A DNA stretch of 64,000 nucleotides, from the NCBI RefSeq assembly GCF_028745735.1, contig NZ_JAQZSM010000006.1, forward strand, positions 157,765 through 221,764, read 5' to 3'. Source of the DNA: Roseinatronobacter alkalisoli. GTDB taxonomy: Bacteria > Pseudomonadota > Alphaproteobacteria > Rhodobacterales > Rhodobacteraceae. A program made the position numbers and the translations under genes. Each line of letters begins with the position of its first letter. Position 1 is the first letter of the stretch. The notes under the pieces are model-generated. The model had not been told where the DNA came from. It was given only the letters and a program-made list of their open reading frames with translations, and did no database searches. Shown piece after piece: positions 28,822-38,458 of the stretch.

Positions 28822-29592
28822 CTACCAGCGGCCCGACAAGGCACGCAGTACCAAAGCCCCGCGCCGCGCAAATTCCGATGGCCGCAAGCGCCCCTGCGCC
28901 ACCAGCTGCGGCTGTTTGGCCGCGCGGCGCAGTATCGCGCCCGCCTGCCAGCCGGTCAGCAATGCAGGCGTCGCGGCAGCGGGCACCAGATGGCGCTGCG
29001 CCCGCGCCCGCGCCAGATGCGCCAGCCCGTCGCGCGCCAAATCCGCCACCGCTGCATCACGCCCGTCGACAAGCGGAATGCGCCCCGCCACCTGAAGCTG
29101 CGGGATCGCCACAAGCCAGTTCGCCAGCCCCGCCGCAAAGGCCATATCGCGTACCGGCATTTCGGCCTGTGGGGGCGCACCCAGCGCAAGCGCTGCCAGC
29201 CACATCAGATTGCCCGATGTTGCCTGAAGATGCGCGCGAAACGCCGCGTCATCGGCAAACGGGGCGCGGTAAATATCCCAGCGTCGCGCCGCAACCATCG
29301 CCTGCCCCAGTGCAACGGGCAGATCAGCCGCCTGCCAGATCTGCGCCAGCGGGGCCGCGACCTGATGGGGGCGTGCGGGCTTGCCAGCCGCAATATCATC
29401 CAGAACATCCGCCCAGAATTGCAGACGCATTTCGGCAATCAGCGGTTCCTGCGTCACCCATGGCGCGCGCGCAAGTTCCAGATTGAACGCATATAGCGGC
29501 CAGAGCGCCGCGCGCGCCGCATCCGGTGCGGCAATCGTCGCGGCATAGCGATCGGGGTCGCCCTGCTGCACAAGGGCCGCAAGTTCATCCAT
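28822..29592 (-). CDS. squalene/phytoene synthase-family protein (NDUFAF6-like)
   Basis: 256 residues with the trans-isoprenyl-diphosphate synthase fold: RYAATIAAPDAARAALWPLY near the N-terminus and QFWADVLDDIAAG as the first Asp-rich region. The catalytic DxxxD motifs are incomplete compared with true squalene or phytoene synthases. This suggests the NDUFAF6-like branch rather than a carotenoid enzyme (inference). The ATG at 29592 lies inside the end of the methyltransferase gene, so the genes overlap. Confidence 0.78.
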   Translation of the reverse strand: MDELAALVQQGDPDRYAATIAAPDAARAALWPLYAFNLELARAPWVTQEPLIAEMRLQFWADVLDDIAAGKPARPHQVAAPLAQIWQAADLPVALGQAMVAARRWDIYRAPFADDAAFRAHLQATSGNLMWLAALALGAPPQAEMPVRDMAFAAGLANWLVAIPQLQVAGRIPLVDGRDAAVADLARDGLAHLARARAQRHLVPAAATPALLTGWQAGAILRRAAKQPQLVAQGRLRPSEFARRGALVLRALSGRW

Positions 29593-30316
29593 CAACAGGG
29601 GCCACCACCATCAGCGCATAGGCAATTTCCGATGGCGCGGCTTTCCACCGGGCGATTTCCTGTTCTGCCTCGTCCAGCGCGTTGGCCAGAACGCCCGTAG
29701 CACCGGGCCGCAGGCTGGCAATGCGTCTGGACATGGGGGTGTAATACGCTTCCCACGCCGCGCCGATCTGCATCTGTTCGCCCAGAACACGGTAGCCTGC
29801 CGCCGCAACGCGGGCACGAATGCCTGCGACATCAGTGATCTGCGGATATTCGGCCCAGAAGGCCCGTGCAGCCGCTGACGGTCGCGCCAGAAGGCAAGGT
29901 TCGGAAAAGGCCACAGCGCCCCCCGGTGCCAGCGCGTCGCGCCACAGGCGCAAGGCTTCGGTGATGCCCAGAAAATAAACCGCGCCCGCGCACCAGATCA
30001 GATCATAGGGGCCAGAAAGCGCCGCCATATCGCCCTGCCGCACCTGCACACGCGCGCCAAAAGGCGCTGTGCGCTTCTGCGCAGCCGCCACGAATTGCGC
30101 AATCTGGTCGATGGCGTCAATCTGTGCCTTGGGCCGTTCCTTGGCAAGGGTCACTGTATCCGCCCCCGACCCGCAGCCCGCGTCGCATATCCGCGCGTCA
30201 GCGGGCGTTGCCGCAACTGACAGCGCCCAGCCCAGATCCGCCGCCGCCCCCGGCCCTTCGCGTGCCAGATCACTGTAAAGCGTCAGAAACGCGTCATCCG
30301 GTGTCAGTTCTGGCAT
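29585..30316 (-). CDS. class I SAM-dependent methyltransferase
   Basis: 243 residues. The SAM-binding motif I is CDAGCGSGADTVTLA, motif II is AIDQIAQFV, and motif post-II is YDLIWCAGAVYFLG. The substrate is unknown. It overlaps cimA by 13 bp upstream and the squalene-synthase-like gene by 8 bp downstream, so the three are likely translated together. Confidence 0.83.
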   Translation of the reverse strand: MPELTPDDAFLTLYSDLAREGPGAAADLGWALSVAATPADARICDAGCGSGADTVTLAKERPKAQIDAIDQIAQFVAAAQKRTAPFGARVQVRQGDMAALSGPYDLIWCAGAVYFLGITEALRLWRDALAPGGAVAFSEPCLLARPSAAARAFWAEYPQITDVAGIRARVAAAGYRVLGEQMQIGAAWEAYYTPMSRRIASLRPGATGVLANALDEAEQEIARWKAAPSEIAYALMVVAPVDG

Positions 30317-31932
30317 GGTTGCACCCCGTCACGCAGGAATTTCCAGATCACGGCATCCAGCAGTGCCTCGAAACTGGCATCCACTATATTGGGGGACACA
30401 CCCACTGTGGACCAGCGCTGCCCCTGCCCATCCTCGCTGTCGATGATGACGCGGGTCACCGCCTCTGTGCCGCCCTGAGTGATGCGCACCTTGAAATCGA
30501 CCAGTTTCATGTCGTCGATTACCGCCTGATAAGGGCCAAGATCCTTGGCCAGCGCCTTGGACAGGGCATTAACCGGCCCGCGGTCATGCCCTTCGCTGTC
30601 CATGGATTCCGACACGGACAGCTTCTTTTCATCGCCGATTTTCACCACGACCACGGCTTCGGACAGGGTGACAATCCTGTTATACTTGTTCTTGCGCCGC
30701 TCTACTGTCACGCGGTAGCGCTTGACCTCGAAGAAATCGGGCACCTGACCCAGTGCGCGCCGCGCCAGCAATTCGAAACTGGCCTGCGCAGAATCATAGG
30801 CATAGCCCTGATCCTCGCGCTCCTTGATCTCATCCAGAATGGCCCCCAACCGCGCATCGCCCTTTTCGACCTGAACCCCCATATCGGCCAGCCGCATGCG
30901 CAGGTTCGACTGCCCCGCCTGATTGGACATCGGCACAATGCGGGCATTTCCCACCTGCGCGGGGTCGATATGCTCATAGGTTGTGGGGTCTTTCAGAATC
31001 GCGCTGGCATGCAATCCCGCCTTATGCGCGAAAGCAGACGCACCCACATAAGGCATGGTCCGCAGCGGCACACGGTTCAGGATATCATCGAGCTTGCGCG
31101 ACATGCGCAAAAGGCCCTTCAGTGCGTCCCGGCTGACACCGGTTTCAAAGCGGTCGGCAAAGGCCGGTTTCAGCAATAGCGTAGGGATCAGCGTGGTCAG
31201 CGACGCATTCCCGCAGCGTTCCCCCAGCCCGTTGAGCGTGCCCTGTATCTGGCGCGCGCCTGCCTCCACCGCCGCCAGCGAACCGGCCACCGCCTGCCCT
31301 GTGTCATCATGGCAATGAATGCCGATATGCGCGCCCGGAATACCACTGTCGATGACCGCGCGGGTGATGGTGCTGATTTCTGATGGCAGCGTGCCGCCAT
31401 TGGTGTCGCACAGCACCACCCAGCGCGCGCCCGCGTCATGGGCGGCATGCAGGCATTTCAACGCATAGTCGGGATTGGCTTTGTAGCCATCGAAGAAATG
31501 TTCCGCGTCGAAATGCGCCTCGCGTCCCTGCGCGACACAATGCGCGATGGAGGCGCGGATGTTTTCAAGGTTCTCATCAAGGCTGATGCCCAGCGCCGTG
31601 GTGACATGGAAATCATGGGATTTGCCCACCAGACAGACCGCATCCGTGCCCGCATTCAGCACCGCCGCCAGCACGTCATCATTTTCCGCCGACCGGCCCG
31701 CGCGCTTGGTCATGCCGAATGCGGTGAAAATGGCCCTGGTCTGCGGTTTGTCGGCGAAGAACTCGCTGTCAGTGGGGTTCGCCCCCGGCCAGCCGCCTTC
31801 GATATAGTCAATACCAAGGCTGTCGAGCATCGCCGCAATGGCGTGCTTTTCCGGTGTGGAGAATTGCACGCCCTGCGTCTGCTGGCCGTCACGCAGGGTG
31901 GTGTCGTAGAGGGTGAGGCGTTCGCGGGTCAT
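30304..31932 (-). CDS. cimA: citramalate synthase
   Basis: 542 residues. N-terminal HMGL-like TIM barrel with YDTTLRDGQQTQGV at residues 8-21 and the metal-binding HCHDDTGQA motif near 212-220, then a C-terminal LeuA regulatory domain ending in the ASFEALLDAVIWKFL stretch. It condenses pyruvate and acetyl-CoA to citramalate, the threonine-independent entry to isoleucine synthesis. The length and the two-domain form match CimA rather than HMG-CoA lyase. Confidence 0.9.
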   Translation of the reverse strand: MTRERLTLYDTTLRDGQQTQGVQFSTPEKHAIAAMLDSLGIDYIEGGWPGANPTDSEFFADKPQTRAIFTAFGMTKRAGRSAENDDVLAAVLNAGTDAVCLVGKSHDFHVTTALGISLDENLENIRASIAHCVAQGREAHFDAEHFFDGYKANPDYALKCLHAAHDAGARWVVLCDTNGGTLPSEISTITRAVIDSGIPGAHIGIHCHDDTGQAVAGSLAAVEAGARQIQGTLNGLGERCGNASLTTLIPTLLLKPAFADRFETGVSRDALKGLLRMSRKLDDILNRVPLRTMPYVGASAFAHKAGLHASAILKDPTTYEHIDPAQVGNARIVPMSNQAGQSNLRMRLADMGVQVEKGDARLGAILDEIKEREDQGYAYDSAQASFELLARRALGQVPDFFEVKRYRVTVERRKNKYNRIVTLSEAVVVVKIGDEKKLSVSESMDSEGHDRGPVNALSKALAKDLGPYQAVIDDMKLVDFKVRITQGGTEAVTRVIIDSEDGQGQRWSTVGVSPNIVDASFEALLDAVIWKFLRDGVQPCQN

Positions 31933-32116
31933 ATGGCATGTCCCCTTTGCAAGTGTGACCTGTCAGAACGCGGGCAGCGCCCGACCGCATTACGAACAAG
32001 CTCTGACAGAGCGCGCGGGATGCCTGCATCCCGCTTCGCCCCCGACCCGCCCCCCAGGGCGGGGGCGAAAACGCCCCCCCCCTCGGATCGGGGGCTACGC
32101 TTGCGTTGCGAAAAAG

Positions 32117-33646
32117 TCATTCGATGCGCTCCAATTCATCCAGTAATTCTGAAGCGACCAAACTAATATACCGATCAACAAGCGCAGAAGCGTCAATGCT
32201 GCCGTCCGATTTATAGAGATCGCCGAAGACCTCCTTACGCTCTGACTGCTCAATTTTATCAAAATAGGCATCGGCGAAATCAAAAGACGTTTGAGGCTTG
32301 ACCTTTCCATCCGGCATATCAGTGATCGAAATACCGCGTTTCTTCAGTGCATCCCGAATCCAGTCTGCACGGGCAAAGTTCTTTTCTTCTTTCGCAATTC
32401 GGCGCTTCTGAAGCAAAATCTTTAGTGTGTCATTTGCGGCGTAAAAGAGTTTTCGACGCGAATACCAAGCGCCTTGCCCATCATTCAACAACCCGAGCAG
32501 TCGAGCGTTGAATAGAAGCGCTCTAGGCTGAGTCTCCAATTTGTGAAGTGCAGCGAGTGCACCCGGCGTGTTTAGATCACCTGCAATCTCGTCAAGAACA
32601 CTCTCTTGAGCAACGTTTGCAGGGACGACACCTTCGGTAAGCTTGCGCCATTTGAATAGTGTTTGTGCTGCTTCTTCGGCTTTGGCGGCGGTCCAATCCA
32701 TCGGACTGCGGTAATGGGTCATCAGCACAACGTAGCGGATCACTTCACCCGGTATTCCCTGATCCAGCAAATCCCTCACCGTAAAGAAATTGCCCAAAGA
32801 CTTGGACATTTTCTTCCCCTCCACCTGCACCATTTCATTATGCAGCCAGTAGCGCGCGAACCCGGCATCTGGGAAAGCGCAGCAGCTTTGTGCGATCTCG
32901 TTCTCATGGTGGGGGAATTGCAGGTCGATTCCGCCGCCATGAATGTCGAAACTCGCGCCCAGCAGTTCATGGCTCATGGCCGAGCATTCGATATGCCAGC
33001 CGGGCCGCCCCCGCCCCCATGGGCTGTCCCAACCGGGCAGGGCCGCATCGGAGGGCTTCCACAGCACAAAATCCATCGGGTCGCGCTTATAGGGGGCCAC
33101 TTCCACCCGCGCGCCTGCAATCATGTCATCCACCGACCGCCCCGACAGCCGCCCGTAGTCTGGGTAGGACCGCACATCAAACAGCACATGGCCCGACACC
33201 TCATAGGCATGGCCCTTGGCGATCAACCCTTCGATCATGGCAATCATCTGGGTGATGAACTGCGTCGCGCGCGGCTCATGGGTCGGGCGCAGCGCGCCCA
33301 GCGCATCCATATCGGCATGATACCAGGCAATCGTTTCATCCGTCAGCGCCTGAACAATCGCGTTCAGGGGCCGCGTGTCGCCATCCGCCTGCATAGACGC
33401 CGCGCGCGCATTGATCTTGTCATCAACATCAGTGAAATTGCGCACATAGGTTACATGATCCGCGCCATAGACATGGCGCAGCAACCGGTAGAGCACATCA
33501 AACACCACCACAGGGCGCGCATTGCCTAAATGCGCGCGGTCATAGACCGTGGGGCCACAGACATACATCCGGACATTTTCAGGGTCCAGCGGGGTGAAAT
33601 CCTCCCGCTTGCGGGTGCGCGAATTGTGCAACCGTATCTTGGTCAT
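32117..33646 (-). CDS. cysS: cysteinyl-tRNA synthetase with compositionally distinct 3' third
   Basis: 509 residues. Class I synthetase with the HIGH-type motif AHLGN (38-42), zinc ligands including Cys30 and Cys221, HHENE near 246-250, and KMSKS at 279-283. The first 315 or so codons share the high-GC style of the neighbours. From about plus-strand position 32700 down to the stop the DNA is visibly more AT-rich with different codon choice. The C-terminus also carries a tail past the usual RxxKDFxxAD helix ([18 protein letters not shown] and beyond), so it is longer than many relatives. The reading frame is intact. This suggests replacement of the 3' part by recombination. Confidence 0.93.
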   Translation of the reverse strand: MTKIRLHNSRTRKREDFTPLDPENVRMYVCGPTVYDRAHLGNARPVVVFDVLYRLLRHVYGADHVTYVRNFTDVDDKINARAASMQADGDTRPLNAIVQALTDETIAWYHADMDALGALRPTHEPRATQFITQMIAMIEGLIAKGHAYEVSGHVLFDVRSYPDYGRLSGRSVDDMIAGARVEVAPYKRDPMDFVLWKPSDAALPGWDSPWGRGRPGWHIECSAMSHELLGASFDIHGGGIDLQFPHHENEIAQSCCAFPDAGFARYWLHNEMVQVEGKKMSKSLGNFFTVRDLLDQGIPGEVIRYVVLMTHYRSPMDWTAAKAEEAAQTLFKWRKLTEGVVPANVAQESVLDEIAGDLNTPGALAALHKLETQPRALLFNARLLGLLNDGQGAWYSRRKLFYAANDTLKILLQKRRIAKEEKNFARADWIRDALKKRGISITDMPDGKVKPQTSFDFADAYFDKIEQSERKEVFGDLYKSDGSIDASALVDRYISLVASELLDELERIE

Positions 33647-33825
33647 GTCCTCTCCTCTCGGGCCATGCTGGCGCGCGGGCGGGGGATGCAGTGATCAGGG
33701 AAATGACAACAAGACCGCCCGCCGGAAACTCAGCGGCAAATGCAGCAGCAAATCATGCGGGTCAAGGTCTTCATGACGCGACCATACGCCCGCCCCCCAC
33801 GGCTGCCAAGCCCAAAAACAGCGAA

Positions 33826-33857
33826 AGCCCGCGCCTTTGGGAGGAAGAGCGCGGGCT
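33826..33857 (-). terminator. terminator downstream of the DUF5368 gene
   Basis: AGCCCGCGC (33826-33834) pairs with GCGCGGGCT (33849-33857). On the minus strand the stem is followed by TTTCGCTGTTTTT. It lies about 60 bp after the stop at 33916 and before cysS. Confidence 0.7.
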
Positions 33858-33915
33858 GGCAGGCCAGGGTCATGTCGGAGGAGCACCCCTTGGCCGGTCT
33901 TCAGTCAGGCGGGGG

Positions 33916-34272
33916 TCAGATGTCAGCCTCCTTGCCCCGCATCAGTGACTGAACCACATAAACCAGAATTGCGAAACCCACGGCCCCTGCGGCAAAAACG
34001 CCCAGCAGCACAATCCAGTCGATCGGCCCGCCAATGTCAGAAAACCCGGAATTGGTCATCATCATGACAAAACCCACCGCAGCTATCCCGCCAAAGGGCA
34101 TCGACAATTGCGCCAGCAGAAACTTGCGCATCGACATGGCGCGGTCGCGCACCAGAACATAGATATAGCCAAGTGTAATGATAACGGCCACGGCAACCAT
34201 GGCCCAGAACAGCCAACGCCCGAAGATTTCCTCGAACACGGTCAGCAATGTCATCAGGGTGAAGTCTTCCAT
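33916..34272 (-). CDS. DUF5368-family membrane protein
   Basis: 118 residues with three to four transmembrane helices, starting MEDFTLMTLLTVFEEIFGRW. The family is largely confined to Rhodobacterales and often sits beside an SQR-like flavoprotein, as here. The function is unknown, though a membrane partner for the oxidoreductase is a reasonable guess. I start at 34272. A longer frame overlaps the upstream gene. Confidence 0.75.
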   Translation of the reverse strand: MEDFTLMTLLTVFEEIFGRWLFWAMVAVAVIITLGYIYVLVRDRAMSMRKFLLAQLSMPFGGIAAVGFVMMMTNSGFSDIGGPIDWIVLLGVFAAGAVGFAILVYVVQSLMRGKEADI

Positions 34273-34339
34273 TCTCTCATCCTTTTCATGCGGGCGGTTT
34301 CGTCTTGCCCGAAATACGCGCAGGGGTCCGGGGGGACGA

Positions 34340-35662
34340 TCAGGCGCGCCCGCGCAGCATGGCATTATACGTGGCTTTCAGCGCGACTTCCTTCATCAGC
34401 CAGCTGATCCACAATTCTTCCAGGGGCGCGATCACACCGGGGAAGGACGGGGTCAGATTGTCCTGATAGTCGAATTCCACCAGCATGGCGCGGCCAATGC
34501 GGGTAATCAGCGGACAGGAGGTGTAGCCATCATAGCGGCGAGTCCCTTCGCGGCCCGCAATCTCGCTGACCAGATGATCCTCGACCACCGGAATATGGAA
34601 CTTGACCGACGCCGCAGTCTTGCCCTTGGGGACACCATTGATATCGCCAATCCCGAAGATATTGGCATAACGCGCATGACGCAGCGTGTGCATGTCCACT
34701 TCGATCCAGCCCTGATCAACCCAGCGTTCTGCCCAGGACAGGCCAGAATCGCGAATGACCTGCGGCGCGCGCTGTGGGGGGATGATATTGATGAAATCCC
34801 ATTTATCGCTCACCTCGCCCTCGGGCGTCGTATAGGTGGCAGTCTTCGCCCCCAGATCAATGCCCTTCAGCACATGCTGGTAGCGATAGGTGATGTTGCG
34901 TTCATCCATGATCTGGCGCACGCGGTGGTGAATGACCGGCACCCCGAACAGGTTTGTGGCCTGCGCGTTATAGATGAATTCGCATTTGCCGCGATTGCCC
35001 TTGGTGGTGGCAATATCTTCGCCAAGGAAACATATCTTCACCGGCGCGCCCGCGCATTTCATTTCAGTCGCGGGGCGGCCGAACATGCCTATGCCGCCTT
35101 CGTCGGTAAATTTATCCAGCGCCTGCCAGCTGAGTTCGGCATGTTCGGGGCTGGCATAATGGGCGGCGATCCCGTTTTGCGGGCCTGCCATGCTTAAGTC
35201 AAACCCCTCAATCGCGTCCCAGTCGAGGGTCAGCCCGGTCGCGACAATCAGATAGTCATAATCGATCCGCTGCCCGCCGGTGGTTGTGACGCGGTTTGCT
35301 TCGGGGTCCAGTTCGGCGGCATATTCGTTGACATAATTCACACCGCGCGGCAGCCATTGTTCGGTGGACGATATGGCATAGTCTGCCTTGCGCAAACCAG
35401 AAGCGATCAGGGTGAATCCGGGCTGATACCAATGCTGCGGGCGCCCATCCAGCACGGTGATCTGCGCCCCGTCCAGACGCGCGGCCAGCCGGTTGGCAAT
35501 ACCTGCGCCCCCTGCCCCGGCCCCCATGATCAGGATGCGCGCATTCGTGCGTTGCGCACGCGCCGGTTGGCCTGATGCGCCCAACGCGATGGCAGCACCG
35601 CCGCCTGCCGCAAGCCCCATGAACCCGCGACGGCTGGTCGCAAGCTTTTGCAGATCGATCAT
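34340..35662 (-). CDS. sulfide:quinone oxidoreductase-like FAD/NAD(P)-binding protein, Tat-exported
   Basis: 440 residues. A twin-arginine signal SRRGFMG at residues 10-16 ends near GQPARAQ. The FAD-binding Rossmann motif is ILIMGAGAGGAGIANRLA, with YDYLIVATGLTLDWD further on. Several cysteines (in EMKCAGAP, KICFLGE, GYTSCPLIT) match positions used in SQR and flavocytochrome c sulfide dehydrogenase families. It probably oxidises sulfide or a related sulfur compound and passes electrons to quinone on the periplasmic side. It is divergent from the DUF4394 gene with an FNR-type box between them. Confidence 0.82.
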   Translation of the reverse strand: MIDLQKLATSRRGFMGLAAGGGAAIALGASGQPARAQRTNARILIMGAGAGGAGIANRLAARLDGAQITVLDGRPQHWYQPGFTLIASGLRKADYAISSTEQWLPRGVNYVNEYAAELDPEANRVTTTGGQRIDYDYLIVATGLTLDWDAIEGFDLSMAGPQNGIAAHYASPEHAELSWQALDKFTDEGGIGMFGRPATEMKCAGAPVKICFLGEDIATTKGNRGKCEFIYNAQATNLFGVPVIHHRVRQIMDERNITYRYQHVLKGIDLGAKTATYTTPEGEVSDKWDFINIIPPQRAPQVIRDSGLSWAERWVDQGWIEVDMHTLRHARYANIFGIGDINGVPKGKTAASVKFHIPVVEDHLVSEIAGREGTRRYDGYTSCPLITRIGRAMLVEFDYQDNLTPSFPGVIAPLEELWISWLMKEVALKATYNAMLRGRA

Positions 35663-35705
35663 CGAATCCCCCCTTCTGGTCATACACAATTCCATTACAT
35701 TATAT

Positions 35706-35727
35706 CTATATATTGCGATATATGATC
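35706..35727. promoter_or_regulatory. AT-rich dyad upstream of the SQR-like gene
   Basis: ATATC and GATAT arms lie inside a run of alternating A/T, 45-65 bp upstream of the SQR start. ArsR-type sulfur sensors (BigR/SqrR) use AT-rich dyads before SQR genes. No such regulator is encoded nearby, so this is only a candidate. Confidence 0.3.
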
Positions 35728-35735
35728 TAGATCAA
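35722..35735. promoter_or_regulatory. FNR/CRP-type box, divergent SQR-DUF4394 promoter
   Basis: ATGAT-CTAG-ATCAA differs from the FnrL consensus TTGAT-N4-ATCAA by one base. It is centred about 66 bp upstream of the SQR start codon and 122 bp upstream of the DUF4394 start. Confidence 0.55.
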
Positions 35736-35850
35736 TTTCACTTTGCGTTTGCTCACGTCATCACAGCTCTGTGATCGTCGCGCTGAAACTCTCTGTCTGC
35801 CGGTTCCGTTTCCCAAAGGTTGACGAACCAAACCGGAAATGGAGATTACA

Positions 35851-36624
35851 ATGCACAAACTTGCAGCACCCACCCTGATGGCCGCTTTGATGGCCACTGG
35901 CGCATCCGCAACAACAGCCATCGGGCTTGCAGGGGACCGGACGCTTGTGTCCATCGATCTGGACACCGCACAGGTCACCGGAATGCAGGATGTGGACTAT
36001 GACGGGCGTATCCTCGGGATTGATTTCCGCCCTTCCACAGGGATGATCATCGCGGTCACCGACCAGTTTGCAGTGGTCAATATCGACCCGGACACCGGCG
36101 CGTGGGACGAAGTGGTCACGATGGACACACCGCTGGAGCATGGCGAAGGGGATGTCGTGATCGTGGACATCAACCCCGCCGCTGACGCGCTGCGCTTCAT
36201 GTCGGGCACGACCAACCACCGCGTCAATCTGGGCAGCGGTGCAGTGATGGTTGATGGCAGCCTGAGTTTTACCGACGGCACGGACGGCATGCCGATGGTC
36301 GGCGGGACTGCCTATTCCAATTCCCATGGTCAGCCCGAAAGCACCATGATGTTCAATATCGACATTTCGCTGGCATCGCTGTTGCAGCAGACCGCCCCGA
36401 ATGATGGCGACAATGTTGTTATCGGTGCAACAGGCGCAACATTCGACGGGCCGGTTGCGTTTGACATTGCCACCACGACGGATGGGGAAAACACCGCATG
36501 GCTGGTCGCCAACGGCGCATTCCACAGTATTGACCTGTCCAGCGGCATGATCACGCAAACATGGCAGATCGGGGCACTTGATGTCGTATTGCGCGACGTC
36601 ACGGTCTTCCATCCCGCCGACTGA
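35851..36624 (+). CDS. DUF4394 secreted protein
   Basis: 257 residues. A signal peptide (MAALMATGASATTA) precedes a DUF4394 domain built of beta repeats, with IGLAGDRTLVSIDLDTA and GIDFRPSTGMIIAVTD. The family is predicted to form a beta-propeller-like fold in the periplasm or outside the cell. The role is unknown. The ATG at 35851 has GGAGA 9 bases upstream. Divergent from the SQR-like gene. Confidence 0.8.
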   Translation: MHKLAAPTLMAALMATGASATTAIGLAGDRTLVSIDLDTAQVTGMQDVDYDGRILGIDFRPSTGMIIAVTDQFAVVNIDPDTGAWDEVVTMDTPLEHGEGDVVIVDINPAADALRFMSGTTNHRVNLGSGAVMVDGSLSFTDGTDGMPMVGGTAYSNSHGQPESTMMFNIDISLASLLQQTAPNDGDNVVIGATGATFDGPVAFDIATTTDGENTAWLVANGAFHSIDLSSGMITQTWQIGALDVVLRDVTVFHPAD

Positions 36625-36772
36625 CCAGCATAGTTCGTACCGGCCCGACGCGTTGGTAACAAGTATTTCCTGAACGGGCCACAGGGCGCAGCGCAAATGT
36701 TGCGCTGCGCCCATTTTGATTCCGGCCAAGGCCAGCTTGAAGGCCCTTTGAGCCGTGCGCGTCCCCCACAGC

Positions 36773-36786
36773 TTGATCCTGATCAA
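36773..36786. promoter_or_regulatory. perfect FNR-type box upstream of the Rrf2 gene
   Basis: TTGAT-CCTG-ATCAA matches the FNR/FnrL consensus exactly, about 106 bp before the rrf2 start codon. It suggests oxygen-responsive control. Confidence 0.65.
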
Positions 36787-36891
36787 TGACAGCCCTGCAA
36801 GACCCCCCGATAACACTTACCAGAAGGTCATCATTTCCGCACGAGTCCGTTGCCTGCAATCGTGCTATGTCAACTACGGGAGAATTCTTGA

Positions 36892-37407
36892 ATGCGTTTG
36901 ACAACCCGCACCAATCTGGCACTTCGCACCCTGATGTTCTGCGCAGTCAATCATGACACGCTTGTACGTAAACAAGACGCCGCACAGGCCATCAACGCAT
37001 CTGAAAACCACCTTGCGCAGGTCATCAACCAACTGGGACAGGACGGTTTCATCACAACGCTGCGCGGGCGGCATGGCGGGTTTCATCTGGCGCGCGATGC
37101 GGGATCCATCAGCGTGGGAGAGGTGTTCCGCGCATTTGAATCGAGCCTGCCCTTTATCGAATGCTTCTCCGATACCAACACATGCCCACTGAAAGATCAC
37201 TGCGTGATGCGTCCGCATCTGTCCCGCGCGGTCGAAGCGTTCTATGGCGCATTGGACGATCTGTATCTGTCGGATCTGGTACGCTGCAATACCGGGCTGG
37301 AAGCGATCCTGCAGGTCGAAGGGCCGCGCGTGCCCAAACGCTGCGCCCCTGTCCGGGCCAATACCGGCACCGGCTTTCCGGGGATCGCCCCCGAAGCGGC
37401 AGCCTGA
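36892..37407 (+). CDS. Rrf2-family iron-sulfur regulator (NsrR-like)
   Basis: 171 residues. N-terminal winged helix (MRLTTRTNLALRTLMFCAVN, then HLAQVINQLGQDGFITTLRG). Three cysteines at 91, 98 and 104 sit in the spacing used by NsrR/IscR-type proteins for an Fe-S cluster. Its size and HGGFHLAR wing favour NsrR, the NO-sensing repressor. A perfect FNR box upstream links it to low oxygen. The targets are not obvious, though the cytochrome c' gene is far away in the same window. Confidence 0.83.
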   Translation: MRLTTRTNLALRTLMFCAVNHDTLVRKQDAAQAINASENHLAQVINQLGQDGFITTLRGRHGGFHLARDAGSISVGEVFRAFESSLPFIECFSDTNTCPLKDHCVMRPHLSRAVEAFYGALDDLYLSDLVRCNTGLEAILQVEGPRVPKRCAPVRANTGTGFPGIAPEAAA

Positions 37408-37431
37408 TATTCAGATCAGCCCCTGACGCAA

Positions 37432-38097
37432 TCAGACAGGGAATGTATTTGTGGCCGATTGCGCCGCGCTGATAAACGCATTGATGCGGGCTGCATCCTT
37501 TTTCCCCGGCGCGATTTCCACCCCGGAAGACACATCAACCTGCCGCGCACCCGTCAGCCGAATGGCAGCGGCGACGTTTTCAGCATCAAGCCCGCCTGCC
37601 AGCATCCACGGGCAAGCCCAGCGCCGCCCCGCAATCAACCGCCAGTCGAAACTCAGCCCGTTACCACCAGGCAGCATGGCATCTGCCGACGGTTTGGCAT
37701 CGACAAGCAACTGGTCAGCAACCTTGCCATAGGCATCAAGCGCCGCCAGATCTTCGGGTCCGGCCACGCCCACGGCCTTCATGACCGGCAGGCCAAAACG
37801 CTGGCGCAGCGCGGTCACCCGCGCGGGCGTTTCGTGGCCGTGAAGTTGCAGCATATCCAGCGGCACCTCCTGTGTCAGCGCGTGCAGCATGTCATCATCG
37901 GCATCAACCGTCAGCGCAACCTTGGCCACGCCTTCGGGGACGCACAGCGCCAATGCGCGGGCCTGCGCAAACGTAACATTGCGGGGGGATTTCGGGAAAA
38001 ACACAAACCCCACATAGCGCGCACCCGCAGCAACTGCGGCCTGCACATTATCGGGGTCGGTCAGACCACAAATCTTGACATGAACAGCGTCTGACAT
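37432..38097 (-). CDS. trpF: phosphoribosylanthranilate isomerase
   Basis: 221 residues, TIM barrel. The N-terminus [14 protein letters not shown] carries the catalytic Cys, and the C-terminal phosphate-binding part contains [15 protein letters not shown] with the catalytic Asp. It converts PRA to CdRP in tryptophan synthesis. trpB usually follows in Rhodobacterales, but here the next gene is the convergent rrf2. Confidence 0.94.
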   Translation of the reverse strand: MSDAVHVKICGLTDPDNVQAAVAAGARYVGFVFFPKSPRNVTFAQARALALCVPEGVAKVALTVDADDDMLHALTQEVPLDMLQLHGHETPARVTALRQRFGLPVMKAVGVAGPEDLAALDAYGKVADQLLVDAKPSADAMLPGGNGLSFDWRLIAGRRWACPWMLAGGLDAENVAAAIRLTGARQVDVSSGVEIAPGKKDAARINAFISAAQSATNTFPV

Positions 38098-38103
38098 AAC
38101 GCC

Positions 38104-38457
38104 TCAGCGCGCGTCCAGCACGGCAAGCACATCATCCTTGCGGGTCTGGGGGGCCATGGTTTCCACCCGCTTCAGATCGGCGCGCAAGGCATCGGCTTCG
38201 CGCCGGGCGCGCGCTGCTTCGCTGCGGTAGCCATGTTCACGCAGCCATTCCCACACAAAACCCAGCATCAGGCCAAAGCCGATGGCCAGACCCAGAATGA
38301 CAAACAACGGCAGCGTCATCGACAGGTTGCCCCCCAATACACCCGCCAAGGCATCCGGCAACAGCTTTACGGTGATCAATGCCCTGTTGGCCAATGCAAC
38401 TGTCAGCAGGGCAAGGGCGACAACCGCAAGCACCCCGTAACGCAGATAGGTCAGCAT
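38104..38457 (-). CDS. LapA-domain membrane protein
   Basis: 117 residues. Two transmembrane helices (YLRYGVLAVVALALLTVALA and LFVILGLAIGFGLMLGFVW) are followed by a basic, coiled-coil-like tail rich in Arg/Ala/Glu. This is the LapA-domain (DUF1049) layout, and E. coli LapA/LapB act in LPS assembly control. The start at 38457 has GAGGAAG upstream and lies one base after ihfB. Confidence 0.8.
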   Translation of the reverse strand: MLTYLRYGVLAVVALALLTVALANRALITVKLLPDALAGVLGGNLSMTLPLFVILGLAIGFGLMLGFVWEWLREHGYRSEAARARREADALRADLKRVETMAPQTRKDDVLAVLDAR

Positions 38458-38458
38458 T

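Noticed and set aside
32041..32100. GC-rich inverted repeats between cimA and cysS as a terminator
   Set aside because: Several short G/C stems can form (for example GGGGGCG-AAAA-CGCCCCC) but none is followed by a T run on the minus strand.
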